Of a stretch of DNA of 64,000 bases, positions 16,849-27,220 are shown piece by piece; the stretch's first letter is position 1, and every line of letters starts with the position of its first letter. The translations under genes were made by a program, and so were the position numbers. The DNA is from Pseudomonadota bacterium (GTDB lineage Bacteria > Pseudomonadota > Gammaproteobacteria > Steroidobacterales > Woeseiaceae). The notes beneath the pieces are model-generated. The model did not search any database. It worked only from the letters and a program-made list of their open reading frames with translations, and was not told the DNA's origin. The stretch lies in the NCBI GenBank assembly GCA_022563195.1, contig JADFNV010000016.1, positions 1 through 64,000 of the forward strand, written 5' to 3'.

Positions 16849-18621
16849 GTGACATCCGATCAGGCACTGCTTTTCGGTCTCCTGTTCTTTGTCTTCGTCT
16901 TTTTGATCTGGGGTCGGTGGCGTTACGACCTCGTCGCTTTCGTCGCCTTGCTTGTCGCGCTGCTGACAGGCCTGGTACCCAAAGATCAGGCCTTTGCGGG
17001 ATTCGGCCATCCCGCTACGGTCATTATTGCGCTCGTTCTCATTATCAGTCGCGGATTGTCAAATTCAGGCGTGATCGAACTGCTCGGGCGTTACGTCGTT
17101 GCCGGGAGTCGGCGACTTGCATCGCACGTCGCCATTATGTCTGGACTCGCGGCCGGTCTGTCCGCAGTCATGAACAACGTCGCGGCGCTCGCATTACTCA
17201 TGCCTGTCGATCTTCAGGCGGCAAAAAAGAGCGGTCGCAGCCCGTCCTTGTCACTGATGCCATTGTCGTTCGCATCGATACTGGGGGGCATGATCACATT
17301 GATCGGCACGCCACCGAACATTGTGATCGCCGAATTTCGCGGCGACGTGCTCGGCGAGTCATACAAGATGTTTGACTTCGCACCGGTTGGATTGGCATGC
17401 GCGGCGGTCGGTATTGCCTATGTTGCCTTGATTGGCTGGCGACTGTTGCCCATCGATCGGCGTTCGGCCGACCCGGCTCAGGAGCTCTTCGATCTTGCAG
17501 ATTACATTACCGAGGTTCGAGTCCCCGAAGGATCAGGCATTATTGGTCGCAAGGTACGCGACCTCGATCAACTGGCGGATAAGAGCGGTGTAGAAATTGT
17601 CGGCCTTAGCCGGCGCGGGCGCCGGCTCCCGGGTCTGGCTCGAGTCGCCGAGATCAAAGCGGGCGACTTACTCGTTATCGAGGCCAGTCCGGACAGCCTG
17701 GAAGAGGCTCTGGGCACGCTCGAACTTGAATACGTTGGCAGAGGAGCAGGGCAGCTCGAGGCCGATGATCTTATGCTCAACGAAGTCGTTGTACAGGAGT
17801 CGTCGCAACTGGCGGGTCGCTCGGCCAGGTCATTGCGGTTGCTGTATCGCTACCGGGTCGCGCTTGTCGGTGTATCGCGCCAGGGCAAACGATTTCGGGA
17901 AAACGTGCGCAATCTCGATCTCGAGCCAGGCGATGTTCTGTTGCTCTTAGGGTCTGACGAGCGCCTAGGCGATGTGACGGGGCGCCTGGGACTGCTGCCT
18001 TTGGCCGACCGCGGTCACCGGGTTATTCAACGCAAGAAAGTGTGGCTTGCGGTTGGTCTGTTCGCGTGCGCGATCACGGCGGCAAGCGTCGGACTGGTCT
18101 ATCTGCCCGTCGCGCTCGGCTGCGTTGCGGCGCTTTATATTGTCTTCAATATGGTGCCGATTCGGGAAGTCTACAATTCCATTGAATGGCCTGTAATCGT
18201 CTTGCTCGGCTCGATGATTCCGATTGGATCTGCGCTGCAGGATACGGGCGGTACGGCATTGATTGCCGCTGGCATTGTCGATGTGTCATCGGGGTTTTCC
18301 CCGGCTATCGTGCTCTTGCTGCTCGTTATCGTGACAATGACACTGTCGGATGTCATGAATAACACCGCGACCGCGGTCATAGCAGCACCGATCGCTGTTG
18401 AGATTTCCACACGGCTTGGCGTAAGCCCGGACCCATTCCTTATGGGCGTCGCCGTCGCGGCATCCTGCGCATTCCTGACGCCAATCGGCCACAAGAACAA
18501 TACGCTGATCATGGGGCCCGGTGGCTATCGATTCGGTGATTACTGGCGCATGGGCCTGCCGCTCGAGATCCTGATTGTCGCCGTTTCGGTCCCGATGATC
18601 CTTGTCGTCTGGCCCTTGTGA
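16849..18621 (+). CDS. SLC13/DASS-type anion permease with two TrkA-C domains
   Basis: A 590-residue inner-membrane transporter when started at GTG 16849 (TSDQALLFGLLFFVFVF). The track start at 16768 adds 27 residues. About five N-terminal membrane helices are interrupted by two cytosolic RCK/TrkA-C regulatory domains (about 210-300 and 305-375, with PEGSGIIGRKVRDL and ESSQLAGRSARSLRL), and then further helices follow. The motifs SAVMNNVAALALLMPV and TLIGTPPN are the paired hairpin signatures of SLC13 permeases, repeated later as SDVMNNTATAVIAAPIAV and LTPIGHKNN. It should take up sulfate, dicarboxylate or a similar anion with sodium. Which one cannot be read from the sequence. Confidence 0.9.
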   Translation: MTSDQALLFGLLFFVFVFLIWGRWRYDLVAFVALLVALLTGLVPKDQAFAGFGHPATVIIALVLIISRGLSNSGVIELLGRYVVAGSRRLASHVAIMSGLAAGLSAVMNNVAALALLMPVDLQAAKKSGRSPSLSLMPLSFASILGGMITLIGTPPNIVIAEFRGDVLGESYKMFDFAPVGLACAAVGIAYVALIGWRLLPIDRRSADPAQELFDLADYITEVRVPEGSGIIGRKVRDLDQLADKSGVEIVGLSRRGRRLPGLARVAEIKAGDLLVIEASPDSLEEALGTLELEYVGRGAGQLEADDLMLNEVVVQESSQLAGRSARSLRLLYRYRVALVGVSRQGKRFRENVRNLDLEPGDVLLLLGSDERLGDVTGRLGLLPLADRGHRVIQRKKVWLAVGLFACAITAASVGLVYLPVALGCVAALYIVFNMVPIREVYNSIEWPVIVLLGSMIPIGSALQDTGGTALIAAGIVDVSSGFSPAIVLLLLVIVTMTLSDVMNNTATAVIAAPIAVEISTRLGVSPDPFLMGVAVAASCAFLTPIGHKNNTLIMGPGGYRFGDYWRMGLPLEILIVAVSVPMILVVWPL

Positions 18622-18765
18622 CAGGAGCCTCCGGGCTGGACTTAATTTCAGAATGTTTTTTCCTAGCACGGATCTTTTGCTGGTTCCCTGGGTCGAATGC
18701 TGTGACAATAGGGCATGCCCGTGCGTTCAAGAGGTATAGGGCTGCATCGGAAGAGGAGACGACCC

Positions 18766-19104
18766 ATGAGTGACGACAACCTCACCGCAGATAGTATTGC
18801 TGTTGAAGACGAGGACAGCAGTTCAGCAATTGAGAAAAATCTTAGGTCCAGTACGACTTGGCTGCGACTTGTCTTTATGCTGGTTTCCTGTGCATTGATC
18901 AGCCTGGCGGGTTTCGTAGGCACAGCCGTCATCGTGCTCGGTTTCCTATGGGTGCTCTTCACAGGCGATACAAACCCACAGCTGCGACGATTCGGCAAGA
19001 GCCTCGCAAGCTATATCTATCAGATAGGTCTTTACTTGACGTTTAATTCGGAGACAAAGCCATTTCCGCTCGGCGCAGACTGGCCGTCCGCAGATTCAGA
19101 GTAA
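18766..19104 (+). CDS. DUF4389 domain membrane protein
   Basis: Started at the ATG at 18766 because GAGGAG lies seven to twelve bases upstream. The track start at 18715 has no such site. The 112-residue protein has an acidic N-terminus and one or two membrane segments (WLRLVFMLVSCALISLAGFVGTAVIVLGF). It then carries the family-typical LFTGDTNPQLRRFGKSLASYIYQIGLYLTFNSETKPFPL, recognisable as DUF4389. Members are small inner-membrane proteins of unknown role, common in gammaproteobacteria. It seems monocistronic here. Confidence 0.85.
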   Translation: MSDDNLTADSIAVEDEDSSSAIEKNLRSSTTWLRLVFMLVSCALISLAGFVGTAVIVLGFLWVLFTGDTNPQLRRFGKSLASYIYQIGLYLTFNSETKPFPLGADWPSADSE

Positions 19105-19167
19105 TCGTCTAACGTTTTCAATTTCACCGCTACGGCCCTGCCGAAGAAACTGGGTGGGATAGAAGTC

Positions 19168-19422
19168 TTAGACCGAAAGCTCACGCTGTCCAGGCTGCCA
19201 GTGCGTCAGGTTGATATGAGCTCGGCCGACGCCCAGTCCACGCACCCACTTCGCGGCAGCGTCGAGCGTAACCCACGTTTTCACCTTACCCTTTTGTGTT
19301 TCGGCCGTGATTGTCCCGTTTGGCGTGTTGGCCACGACGTGGAAGCGCGCGCCGCTGGCGATAATGTTGATTTTCTTGACGGCGCCGGCGGCAACCATGG
19401 CTTTCAACATTTTTTCATTCAT
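19168..19422 (-). CDS. ParC-like small protein of a two-gene RHH module
   Basis: An 84-residue protein (MNEKMLKAMVAAGAVKKINI...) with a short beta-rich middle and the ending WVRGLGVGRAHINLTHWQPGQ. It resembles a small family I know from plasmid partition or maintenance loci annotated ParC-like. The likeness is from memory and only moderate. AGGAACGAGA precedes the start. The first codons overlap the end of the upstream ribbon-helix-helix gene by 8 bases, so the two are translationally coupled. A role in plasmid-like segregation, or as the second member of a regulator pair, is possible. Confidence 0.55.
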   Translation of the reverse strand: MNEKMLKAMVAAGAVKKINIIASGARFHVVANTPNGTITAETQKGKVKTWVTLDAAAKWVRGLGVGRAHINLTHWQPGQRELSV

Positions 19423-19618
19423 TCTCGTTCCTCGGGAAAAGATCGGATTGTTCGGGAATCGTGATACCGGATTGATCGCAATGGCGGCGGATCAGCATTT
19501 CAACCATATTCGCAACGCTGCGATGTTCGCGCGCGGCCGCCTCGCGGACCGCATCCTTGATTGCAGGATTGATGCGCAGGTTCAGTGTCGAGATCTTGGT
19601 TTTCAAGATACTGGACAT
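19415..19618 (-). CDS. ribbon-helix-helix (Arc/CopG-like) DNA-binding protein
   Basis: Taken from the ATG at 19618, giving a 67-residue protein. The track start at 19699 reads through the promoter-like region. KTKISTLNLRINPAIKDAVREAAAREHRSVANMVEMLIRRHC is a typical ribbon-helix-helix unit: a basic strand, then two helices with the SVANMVE turn. Such dimers bind palindromes in their own promoter. A good candidate site, ATGTAACGC-5-GCGTTATAT, lies 22-44 bases upstream. The partner gene overlaps its 3' end. The layout recalls toxin-antitoxin or plasmid-partition operons, but the partner has no toxin signature that I recognise. Confidence 0.72.
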   Translation of the reverse strand: MSSILKTKISTLNLRINPAIKDAVREAAAREHRSVANMVEMLIRRHCDQSGITIPEQSDLFPRNENE

Positions 19619-19639
19619 TGTAGAGTAAATGTAAATAAT

Positions 19640-19662
19640 ATGTAACGCATTTAGCGTTATAT
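19640..19662. promoter_or_regulatory. candidate autoregulatory operator of the RHH gene
   Basis: TAACGC (19643-19648) is repeated inverted as GCGTTA (19654-19659) across ATTTA. With one mismatch the dyad widens to 23 bases. The surrounding AT-rich text (GTAAATAATATG) could hold the promoter. The position just upstream of an RHH repressor-type gene makes it the natural operator candidate. Confidence 0.5.
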
Positions 19663-19719
19663 TTGCCGCGAAATCGACAGTATGTCGCGGCACAGCCAAC
19701 CCAATTACGCTAGTGTTTT

Positions 19720-20130
19720 GTGGTGACTCTCGAAATTGCCTCTCGGAATTGGGCCTTGGTGCTCGCCCTCGTGATTGCGAGCGCGATAGCGATGTTTGTT
19801 CTCTATCGTGCCCTTATTGACTCTGGTTGGGGTCAGTTGCGCGTCGGTGCCCGGCAACTTAAATCTCGATACCGCGGGGCGGATCGCGCTCAAAAGGCAG
19901 TCAACAAGGCCGTTGCCAGGCTTGAAAAACTTCGTGCCAGATCGGATTCAGTCAAGCCAAAGCTTTTGACGGCGGCGTCAGACGCACTGGATGACGCTCG
20001 CTCGCTTTGCAAGATTGCAGAAGACCAGGTGTTGATTGCCGAGACGCATGTGCGCAACCTCATTGCTGATGAATATCCGCCGAAGCTGCACGAGGCAATG
20101 CGGTGCAAATTCCTCGCACGTCCCGACTGA
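19720..20130 (+). CDS. hypothetical single-pass membrane protein with coiled coil
   Basis: A 136-residue protein starting at one of two adjacent GTG codons (19720 or 19723). An N-terminal membrane segment (NWALVLALVIASAIAMFVLY) is followed by a charged helical stretch (residues about 45-125, RAQKAVNKAVARLEKLRARSD) with coiled-coil character. I do not recognise a family. It is divergent from the RHH/ParC-like pair and convergent with the histidine kinase locus. Anchored coiled-coil proteins of this size occur as scaffolds, but nothing ties this one to a complex. Confidence 0.6.
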   Translation: MVTLEIASRNWALVLALVIASAIAMFVLYRALIDSGWGQLRVGARQLKSRYRGADRAQKAVNKAVARLEKLRARSDSVKPKLLTAASDALDDARSLCKIAEDQVLIAETHVRNLIADEYPPKLHEAMRCKFLARPD

Positions 20131-20164
20131 TTCTCGCTATCACCTGCATCGACAAACCTAATTG

Positions 20165-21516
20165 TCATGCCGCCTGATCCTCGGCTCCCACTGCCGGCTC
20201 CTGCAGCGGCAGCCGGATGACGAAGGTCGTGCCCTGACCGGGCTCCGACTCCACGTCAATGCTGCCGCCGTGTTTCTCGACCACCACGTTGTAGGCGATG
20301 GACAGTCCCTGGCCGGTGCCCTTGCCGACTTCCTTGGTCGTGAAAAAGGCATCGAATATTCGTTCCCGGACCTCGGCGGGCATGCCCGTCCCGGTGTCGC
20401 TGATGCGGATCTCCACCTGCTCATCCACCTGCTTTGTACTAATGGTGATCGTGCCCCTGCCCTCGGCGCCGTCACCGACCACATCACTGATCGCATGGGC
20501 GGCATTGACGATGATGTTGAGGATCACCTGGTTGAAATCCCCCGGCAGACACGACACCAGTGGCAGTTCGGGATCGAACTCGGTGTGCATCTCGGCGATG
20601 TATTTCCACTCGTTGGAGGCTACCGTAATCGTGCTCTGAATCGCCCGGTTCAGATCCACCTCGGTCTTCTCCTGGGCGGGATGCGAGAACTCTTTCATGG
20701 CGCCGACGATGCGGCTGACCCGCTCCAGACCTTCCAGCGATTGCTCGAAGGCCGGCGGTACCTGTTTCTGCAGGTATTCGAGCTTGGCTTTCTTCAGCAC
20801 GGCTTCGAACTGCGCGATCTCATCGGGCCCGGCCGTACCCTGCCGAACTGCCTCGAGCAGAACCTCACTGCCTTTCACGGCCGCCATCAGGCCAGAAAAA
20901 GCGCTCTGCAGAAACATCGTGTTATCGCTGACGTATTGTGTGGGCGTGTTGATTTCGTGCGCAATGCCCGCCGCCAGCTGACCGATCGACTCCAGCTTCT
21001 GCGCCTGGGAAAGCTGCGAATGTACCTGGTCCAGCTGCTCTATGGTGTCCTCGAGCTCTCGCTTTTGTTGTTCTAGCTCCTGCGCCCTTTGGTCAGCCAG
21101 GTCCACCGCACGTTTGCGGTGACCTATTGTGCGGTTCAATTCCGTCTGCAGGTCCAGCATTCGTGAGCCGACCCGCAGACGTGCCCGCAATTCGGCGTTG
21201 TCGAACGATTTGGCAATGTGGTCATTCGCCCCGGCTTCCAGCGCGGCCACAATATCCTCGGTATCAGTGCGCGCCGTATGCAGAATGATAAAAGGCGGGT
21301 CGCTTGTCTTTTGATTGCGGATACGCCGACACAATTCCAGGCCGTCGAGTTTGGGCATCATCCAATCGAACAGCAGCAGACGGGGCGGGTCTTGCTCCTG
21401 CAGCGCTTGCCAGGCGGCCTCGCCGTCTGCCACGACGACGGTCTCATAGCCCCACTGGCGAGTTACAGCGTCCAGCATGACGCGGCAAGTAAGATCGTCT
21501 TCGGCGATCAATAGTT

Positions 21517-21520
<4 letters not shown>
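20165..21520 (-). CDS. receiver-histidine kinase fusion protein
   Basis: Start taken as TTG at 21520, so the overlapping text TTGA joins it to the stop of the upstream kinase gene. The track start at 21616 lies inside that gene. The 451-residue protein begins with a receiver domain ([11 protein letters not shown], phospho-acceptor Asp in [13 protein letters not shown]), then a coiled-coil linker. A HisKA-type box follows ([16 protein letters not shown]) and an ATPase domain ([32 protein letters not shown]). It lacks membrane segments. It likely takes phosphate from the upstream hybrid kinase and may have lost its input now that that gene is broken. No output DNA-binding protein is adjacent. 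Confidence 0.88.
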
Positions 21521-23154
<1,634 letters not shown>

Positions 23155-23401
23155 GGTACCGTCGAACCTGTCTTGCCCGACCGCCGCGTGTCAACTACCC
23201 GTGCACCCCACTCGTGGACCGTACGGACACTCCCGTCCGCACGCAGGACGCGGAACTCAATGTCCACGTATTCGCCCTTTGCATATGCCGCGAGGACCTT
23301 GGCCCGGTCCTCCGGGTGTATCAGCTCTATGTCCTGGTCTGAGATTTTTGGACGTTTCAGAAACTCATCCACTGTGTAGCCGAAGATACGTGCATATTCC
23401 T

Positions 23402-24431
23402 CGGACATGCTTATCCGGTTGAGTTCGGCACCCACTATATGTAGTGTTTGTGCATGGCACTGCCAGATCCGATCAAGCTTGCTCAGGTGCTCAACCCGCC
23501 GCAGTCGCTCATCGAATTCAGCGCTCGTTTTCGCACTGAGACCGATTGTGAGGAATTTCTTTTCCGGGTTCGATATCCGGAGGGATTTGTCTGTCCAAGA
23601 TGTGCTGTGGAGCGTGGCTGGTCATTAGACGGCAAGCGTTTGGTTGAGTGTAGCAACGGTCACAAAGTCAGCCTCACCGCCGGAACCGTGTTGCACGGTT
23701 CGCGCCAGGGCTTACTCACCTGGTTTCATGCGGTGCTGTTCATCGCCACACTCACGCCTGGCATTTCTGCCTTACAGTTCCAGCGCCAGTTGGGGCTAAA
23801 GCGCTATGAGACCGCCTTTCAAATGCTACATAAAGTACGCGCTAGCCTGGTTGTCCCAGGACGGGAGTTATTGCACCGGGAGGTCGAGGTTGACGAGACG
23901 TTTATTGGCGGCAAAGACCCTGACCGGGACGGCCGTGGCGGTGATAAGGTCTTGGTGGTGGGCGGTATCGAGGTCAGACCCTTCAGCAAACCCAAGACGG
24001 GCAAGCGGCGCGAACGGGCAGGCCGGCTGCGACTGCGTGTCGTTGCCGACGCTTCGGCGAACTCTCTGTCCGGATTTGTTGAACAAGAAATTCAACCGGG
24101 CGCCATCGTGCACACTGATGGATGGGACGGCTACAGACGACTGAAACGTTCCGGCTATGTCCACCAACGAACCGTTCAGGGCAAGGGCCGTAATGTCACA
24201 CACATTCTGCCGCACATTCATCGAGTGTTTTCCAATTTGAAGGCGTGGTTGCAAGGAACTCATCACGGGCGTATTGAGCCAAAGTATCTACAAGCCTATC
24301 TGGATGAATACACCTTCCGCTTCAATCGCCGTTTTTGGCCTGGGCCGGCGTTCTTGCGTGCGCTCACATTGATGGTTCGTACTAAACACAAGATATAGTG
24401 GGTCCCGAACTCAACCGGATAAGCATGTCCG
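23402..24431 (+). mobile_element. IS1595-family insertion element with long inverted ends
   Basis: About 1030 bases with one transposase gene. The ends are 39-base inverted repeats with one mismatch: 23402-23440 (CGGACATGCTTATCCGGTTG...) against 24393-24431. A weaker match runs about 10 bases further inward (GTAGTGTTTG against CTTGTGTTTA). IS1595 relatives normally have shorter ends of roughly 20 bases near GGCACCCACTATAT and make 8-base target duplications. Here no 8-base duplication is visible, only a TCCG at both junctions. Precise removal restores the host PAS frame, so I take the outer limits as the real ends. Confidence 0.82.
23448..24398 (+). CDS. IS1595-type (ISXO2-like) transposase
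   Basis: Up to 316 residues (TTG 23448, or ATG 23454). An N-terminal zinc-ribbon (PEGFVCPRCAVERGW ... LVECSNGHKVSLTAGTVLHGS) recognises DNA. The ISXO2-like catalytic domain has VEVDETFIGGK with the first acidic residue, IVHTDGWDGY with the second, and the late THHGRIEPKYLQAYLDEYTFRFNRRFW region typical of this family. The frame is open from end to end, so the enzyme may be active. Its stop codon lies inside the right inverted repeat. Confidence 0.93.
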   Translation: MCMALPDPIKLAQVLNPPQSLIEFSARFRTETDCEEFLFRVRYPEGFVCPRCAVERGWSLDGKRLVECSNGHKVSLTAGTVLHGSRQGLLTWFHAVLFIATLTPGISALQFQRQLGLKRYETAFQMLHKVRASLVVPGRELLHREVEVDETFIGGKDPDRDGRGGDKVLVVGGIEVRPFSKPKTGKRRERAGRLRLRVVADASANSLSGFVEQEIQPGAIVHTDGWDGYRRLKRSGYVHQRTVQGKGRNVTHILPHIHRVFSNLKAWLQGTHHGRIEPKYLQAYLDEYTFRFNRRFWPGPAFLRALTLMVRTKHKI

Positions 24432-25005
24432 CGGAAACGCCCAGATACCGACCGGCCTTGACGTCAAAGCTCCAGTGGCCCAGCCTGGCGCTCCGGGCTG
24501 CATGCTTGAACTTGGCTTCACTTTCGCGCAATGCGTCTTCAACCTGCCGGACTTCGGTGATGTCCTGAGATGTGCCGAAATGCCCCAGATATCGACCAGA
24601 CTTATCGAATTCCGGCGTCGCAATTTCGTAGTTATGACGCACCTCGTCGCCGGCAGGTATAAGCCGATATTCGATCTCGTAAGGCAAATGTTCCTCGTGG
24701 GCCTGGTTCCATTTCGACGCCACGCGTTTTCTGTCATCGGGATGGATGGCAGCAAGGATCTTTTGCTCGGTGAGTGAAGCCTGGTTGGTGTTCCTGCCTT
24801 GGGAGTCGTACACGTCCACAGCGGCGGGAAGGTAATGGGTCAGCCGGTTCTCGGCCGTCCAGCACCAAGCCCTGATCTTGGCCGATTGAAATGCCAGCGC
24901 CAGGCGGGATAATTCCTGTGTGTCCGCTGCCTGTCGCAATTCCCGCTCGGCCAGGGTTTGCTCGAGTTCCCTGACGCGCCGACGATACTTTTCCAGTTCT
25001 TCCAT
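24382..25005 (-). pseudogene. 5' fragment of the hybrid kinase (coiled coil + first PAS)
   Basis: This frame encodes a coiled-coil start (MEELEKYRRRVRELEQTLAERE), a PAS domain (about 35-160, closing with GHFGTSQDITEVRQVEDALRESEAKF) and the first strand of a second PAS (GHWSFDVKAGRYLGVS). The last 17 codons before the stop are IS-derived. It has no catalytic part of its own. The kinase now begins 1.2 kb downstream, so a product would be a bare sensory fragment. Confidence 0.8.
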
Positions 25006-25277
25006 TAGATCGGCCTCTGCGACCCCGAGTGTTTGCGTTGCGCATCCTTAGCTCAGGATCGATCGAGCATGATCATTCCTTGGACCCGGCCTTTCGCCTG
25101 ACGCCAATATGCATGTCTTCTCCGTGCGAACGAGACTGAAGGACGCTTAACCACGCAATGGTTATCGGCGTTTTGGTGCTGATCTTGAGCTTCCGGGTCG
25201 GCTGCCCTACGGCCGGTCCCGGATTCGCCGGCCCGAATTAAGCGATAGTCACGCCGGGCAATGGTAAGATCTGCACC

Positions 25278-25415
25278 ATGCAAACCCTGTTTCCGATCAT
25301 ACTTGTGCTGCTCGGCATTTTCGTGGCGGGCTGTGTCGCCTATATCGCCTGGGAATTGACCTCTGACATGCACGATGTCGCGACACCGGACGGCGACACT
25401 CAAGACTCGAAATAA
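25278..25415 (+). CDS. small single-pass membrane protein
   Basis: A 45-residue frame (MQTLFPIILVLLGIFVAGCVAYIAWELTSD) too short for the ORF track, with one membrane segment and an acidic, Asp/Thr-rich tail. LGIFVAGC could even act as a lipobox. It sits between the broken kinase and the DUF3300 gene and is read opposite to both. No strong ribosome-binding site precedes it, so I hold it as plausible only. The rest of 25006-25436 shows nothing else. Confidence 0.4.
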   Translation: MQTLFPIILVLLGIFVAGCVAYIAWELTSDMHDVATPDGDTQDSK

Positions 25416-25436
25416 ACGGCGCGCCAGGCGCTGGTA

Positions 25437-27056
25437 TCAGTGCCTTCGTCTCGACCCGCTTGAATCACTCCTGCGGCCAGCAGCCTTGTTGGAATGCGAT
25501 GACGACGAATCAGCCCGGTGAGACTGGCTCTGGCTTGGTGCACTCTGTCGAGAATGGCTCTGGCTCGGCGCGCTCTGCCTGGAATGGCTCCGGCTCGGAG
25601 CACTTTGTCTGGAATGGCTCCGGCTCGGAGCACTCTGTCGAGAATGGCTCTGTCGCGCCATGAGCTGCGGACGTGGCGATGATTGCGGACGCACAGTCGT
25701 CACCACAGAACCCGACGCTCGTAACTCGGGTCGCGCTCTCTCAAGCTGACGGCTTGTCGAACGGCTCCTTGCGGTCTGAGACGGTGCCGGAAAATCACGC
25801 GATCCCTGGCTGTCGCTGCGCCGTCCAGACGTATTGATGCTCGGCCGTGCCGTCGTTAAACGGTCGCTGCGCCCTCTACGTTCGCTGCCACCGCTTTGTG
25901 TCACGGTCGCGGGGCGTATCGTCGTGGGGCGATCTCGAAAATCAATTCCTGTCCTCGCATCGCTGAAAGAATTCCCGCGCTGCGTGGAATGTGAGCGACC
26001 CGCTCGTGGCCTGTCGCTCGTTCTTCCACCAGGCGTCGTTTCGAGATTCGAACTCGTGTTGGAGCTCGGATAATAGCGTGTGCGCGTTACGCGTTGATCG
26101 TGTGCGCGGACCGTTTGACGGGTCTGCGGGTGCCAGTAGTCGCCGGCGCCGTAACGGTCGTGGTTCCAGTGACGGTTGTAATCATGGCCATAATGATGGT
26201 TGTAAACATTGATCGATGGGCTGCGATACCACCAGTGATCCCAATACGAATGACCATAGTAAGGATGGCCGTAATAACTGTGATGATAAACGTGCAGTGA
26301 TTGACTGTGCCAACCCACCGAAAACGCGGTTGTCACGCCCCAGAAGAAATTATGATGAAACGCGTGGCCAAAGGAGTACGGGTAGTAATACACCGGGTAG
26401 GCGTGCGGGTAGTAGTGGTACACCGGGCGAGTCTGGTAAACAACGACGCTTTCGGGTTCGTAGTAGGGCACGTAGATAACGTCGTCTTCGACGGGCGTAA
26501 TTTCAATGATGCCGTCTTCTTTTGAGATGGTTTGGTATTCATCGCTCTTGAGGTTGCCGGCCGCGTAGGCGCGGTCCCGAAATGCTTCCACAGCCGCGAT
26601 GACATCGGATTGCTGTGCGACGACGGCCTCACCGAGACGCCAGGTCCAGTCGAGGTCGTCGTTCATCAATTCGACGGCTTCGGGATAATTTGTCAGGGCG
26701 ACGACAGAGTCGTCCCAGGATTCCTTGGGTTGCAATGATGAATCGATGATCAGATCGTCGAGAAATCGTCCTGCCTGGGCGACCTGTAGTGGGTATGCAG
26801 AGGCCGACAACACGATGGCCAGCAAATCATCCGGGTAGAGGGCGATGGGCCCGACGAGTTCTTCGAGTTCTGCAGCAGTCAATAAGGGAATGTCTTCCGT
26901 GCCGGTCAGGGAGTAGCCGGAGCTTCTCTCGACCTCGCCAAGTGGCTCACCGCTGCTGTCCACCGGGACCTGCGCACTGCTCATTGCCGGCCAGCAAAAC
27001 AGCAATATCGGCAGCCATGCTAATTTGACATAATCTGGTCGCAATCGAGTGCTCAT
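25437..27056 (-). CDS. DUF3300 domain exported protein with repeat tail
   Basis: A 539-residue protein with a signal peptide (WLPILLFCWPAMSSAQ). The DUF3300 domain occupies about 55-260: LVGPIALYPDDLLAIVLSASAYPLQVAQA through VYVPYYEPESVVVYQ. A Tyr/His-rich stretch follows (YHYYPHAYPVYYYPY) and then a long Arg/Ser/Gln-rich tail. Near the end a 10-residue unit, SHSRQSAPSR, is repeated four to five times, encoded by 30-base DNA repeats. DUF3300 proteins are exported and of unknown role. The basic low-complexity tail could bind an acidic polymer or nucleic acid. Confidence 0.87.
   Translation of the reverse strand: MSTRLRPDYVKLAWLPILLFCWPAMSSAQVPVDSSGEPLGEVERSSGYSLTGTEDIPLLTAAELEELVGPIALYPDDLLAIVLSASAYPLQVAQAGRFLDDLIIDSSLQPKESWDDSVVALTNYPEAVELMNDDLDWTWRLGEAVVAQQSDVIAAVEAFRDRAYAAGNLKSDEYQTISKEDGIIEITPVEDDVIYVPYYEPESVVVYQTRPVYHYYPHAYPVYYYPYSFGHAFHHNFFWGVTTAFSVGWHSQSLHVYHHSYYGHPYYGHSYWDHWWYRSPSINVYNHHYGHDYNRHWNHDRYGAGDYWHPQTRQTVRAHDQRVTRTRYYPSSNTSSNLETTPGGRTSDRPRAGRSHSTQRGNSFSDARTGIDFRDRPTTIRPATVTQSGGSERRGRSDRLTTARPSINTSGRRSDSQGSRDFPAPSQTARSRSTSRQLERARPELRASGSVVTTVRPQSSPRPQLMARQSHSRQSAPSRSHSRQSAPSRSHSRQSAPSQSHSRQSAPSQSQSHRADSSSSHSNKAAGRRSDSSGSRRRH
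25521..25653 (-). repeat. 30-bp in-frame tandem repeat in the DUF3300 gene
   Basis: Four full copies (25521-25550, 25551-25580, 25581-25610, 25611-25640) and a partial fifth of a unit such as GGAATGGCTCCGGCTCGGAG plus ten bases. Each copy encodes ten residues of the SHSRQSAPSR type. The two middle copies are nearly identical. Copy number may vary between strains. Confidence 0.85.
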
Positions 27057-27220
27057 AGTGCCTCCAGGCCCGTTGGTCTTCGACGAACTCGTCGATGTTG
27101 GGCCAAGAATAGCGCAGGCTAGCTGAACCAGCGCTTAACCTGCACGACATTTAATGGTGCGCAGATGGTTCGCGAGTGTAGTCGGATTGTAGCAATGCGA
27201 CAAACTAGCTGCTGTAGTGT

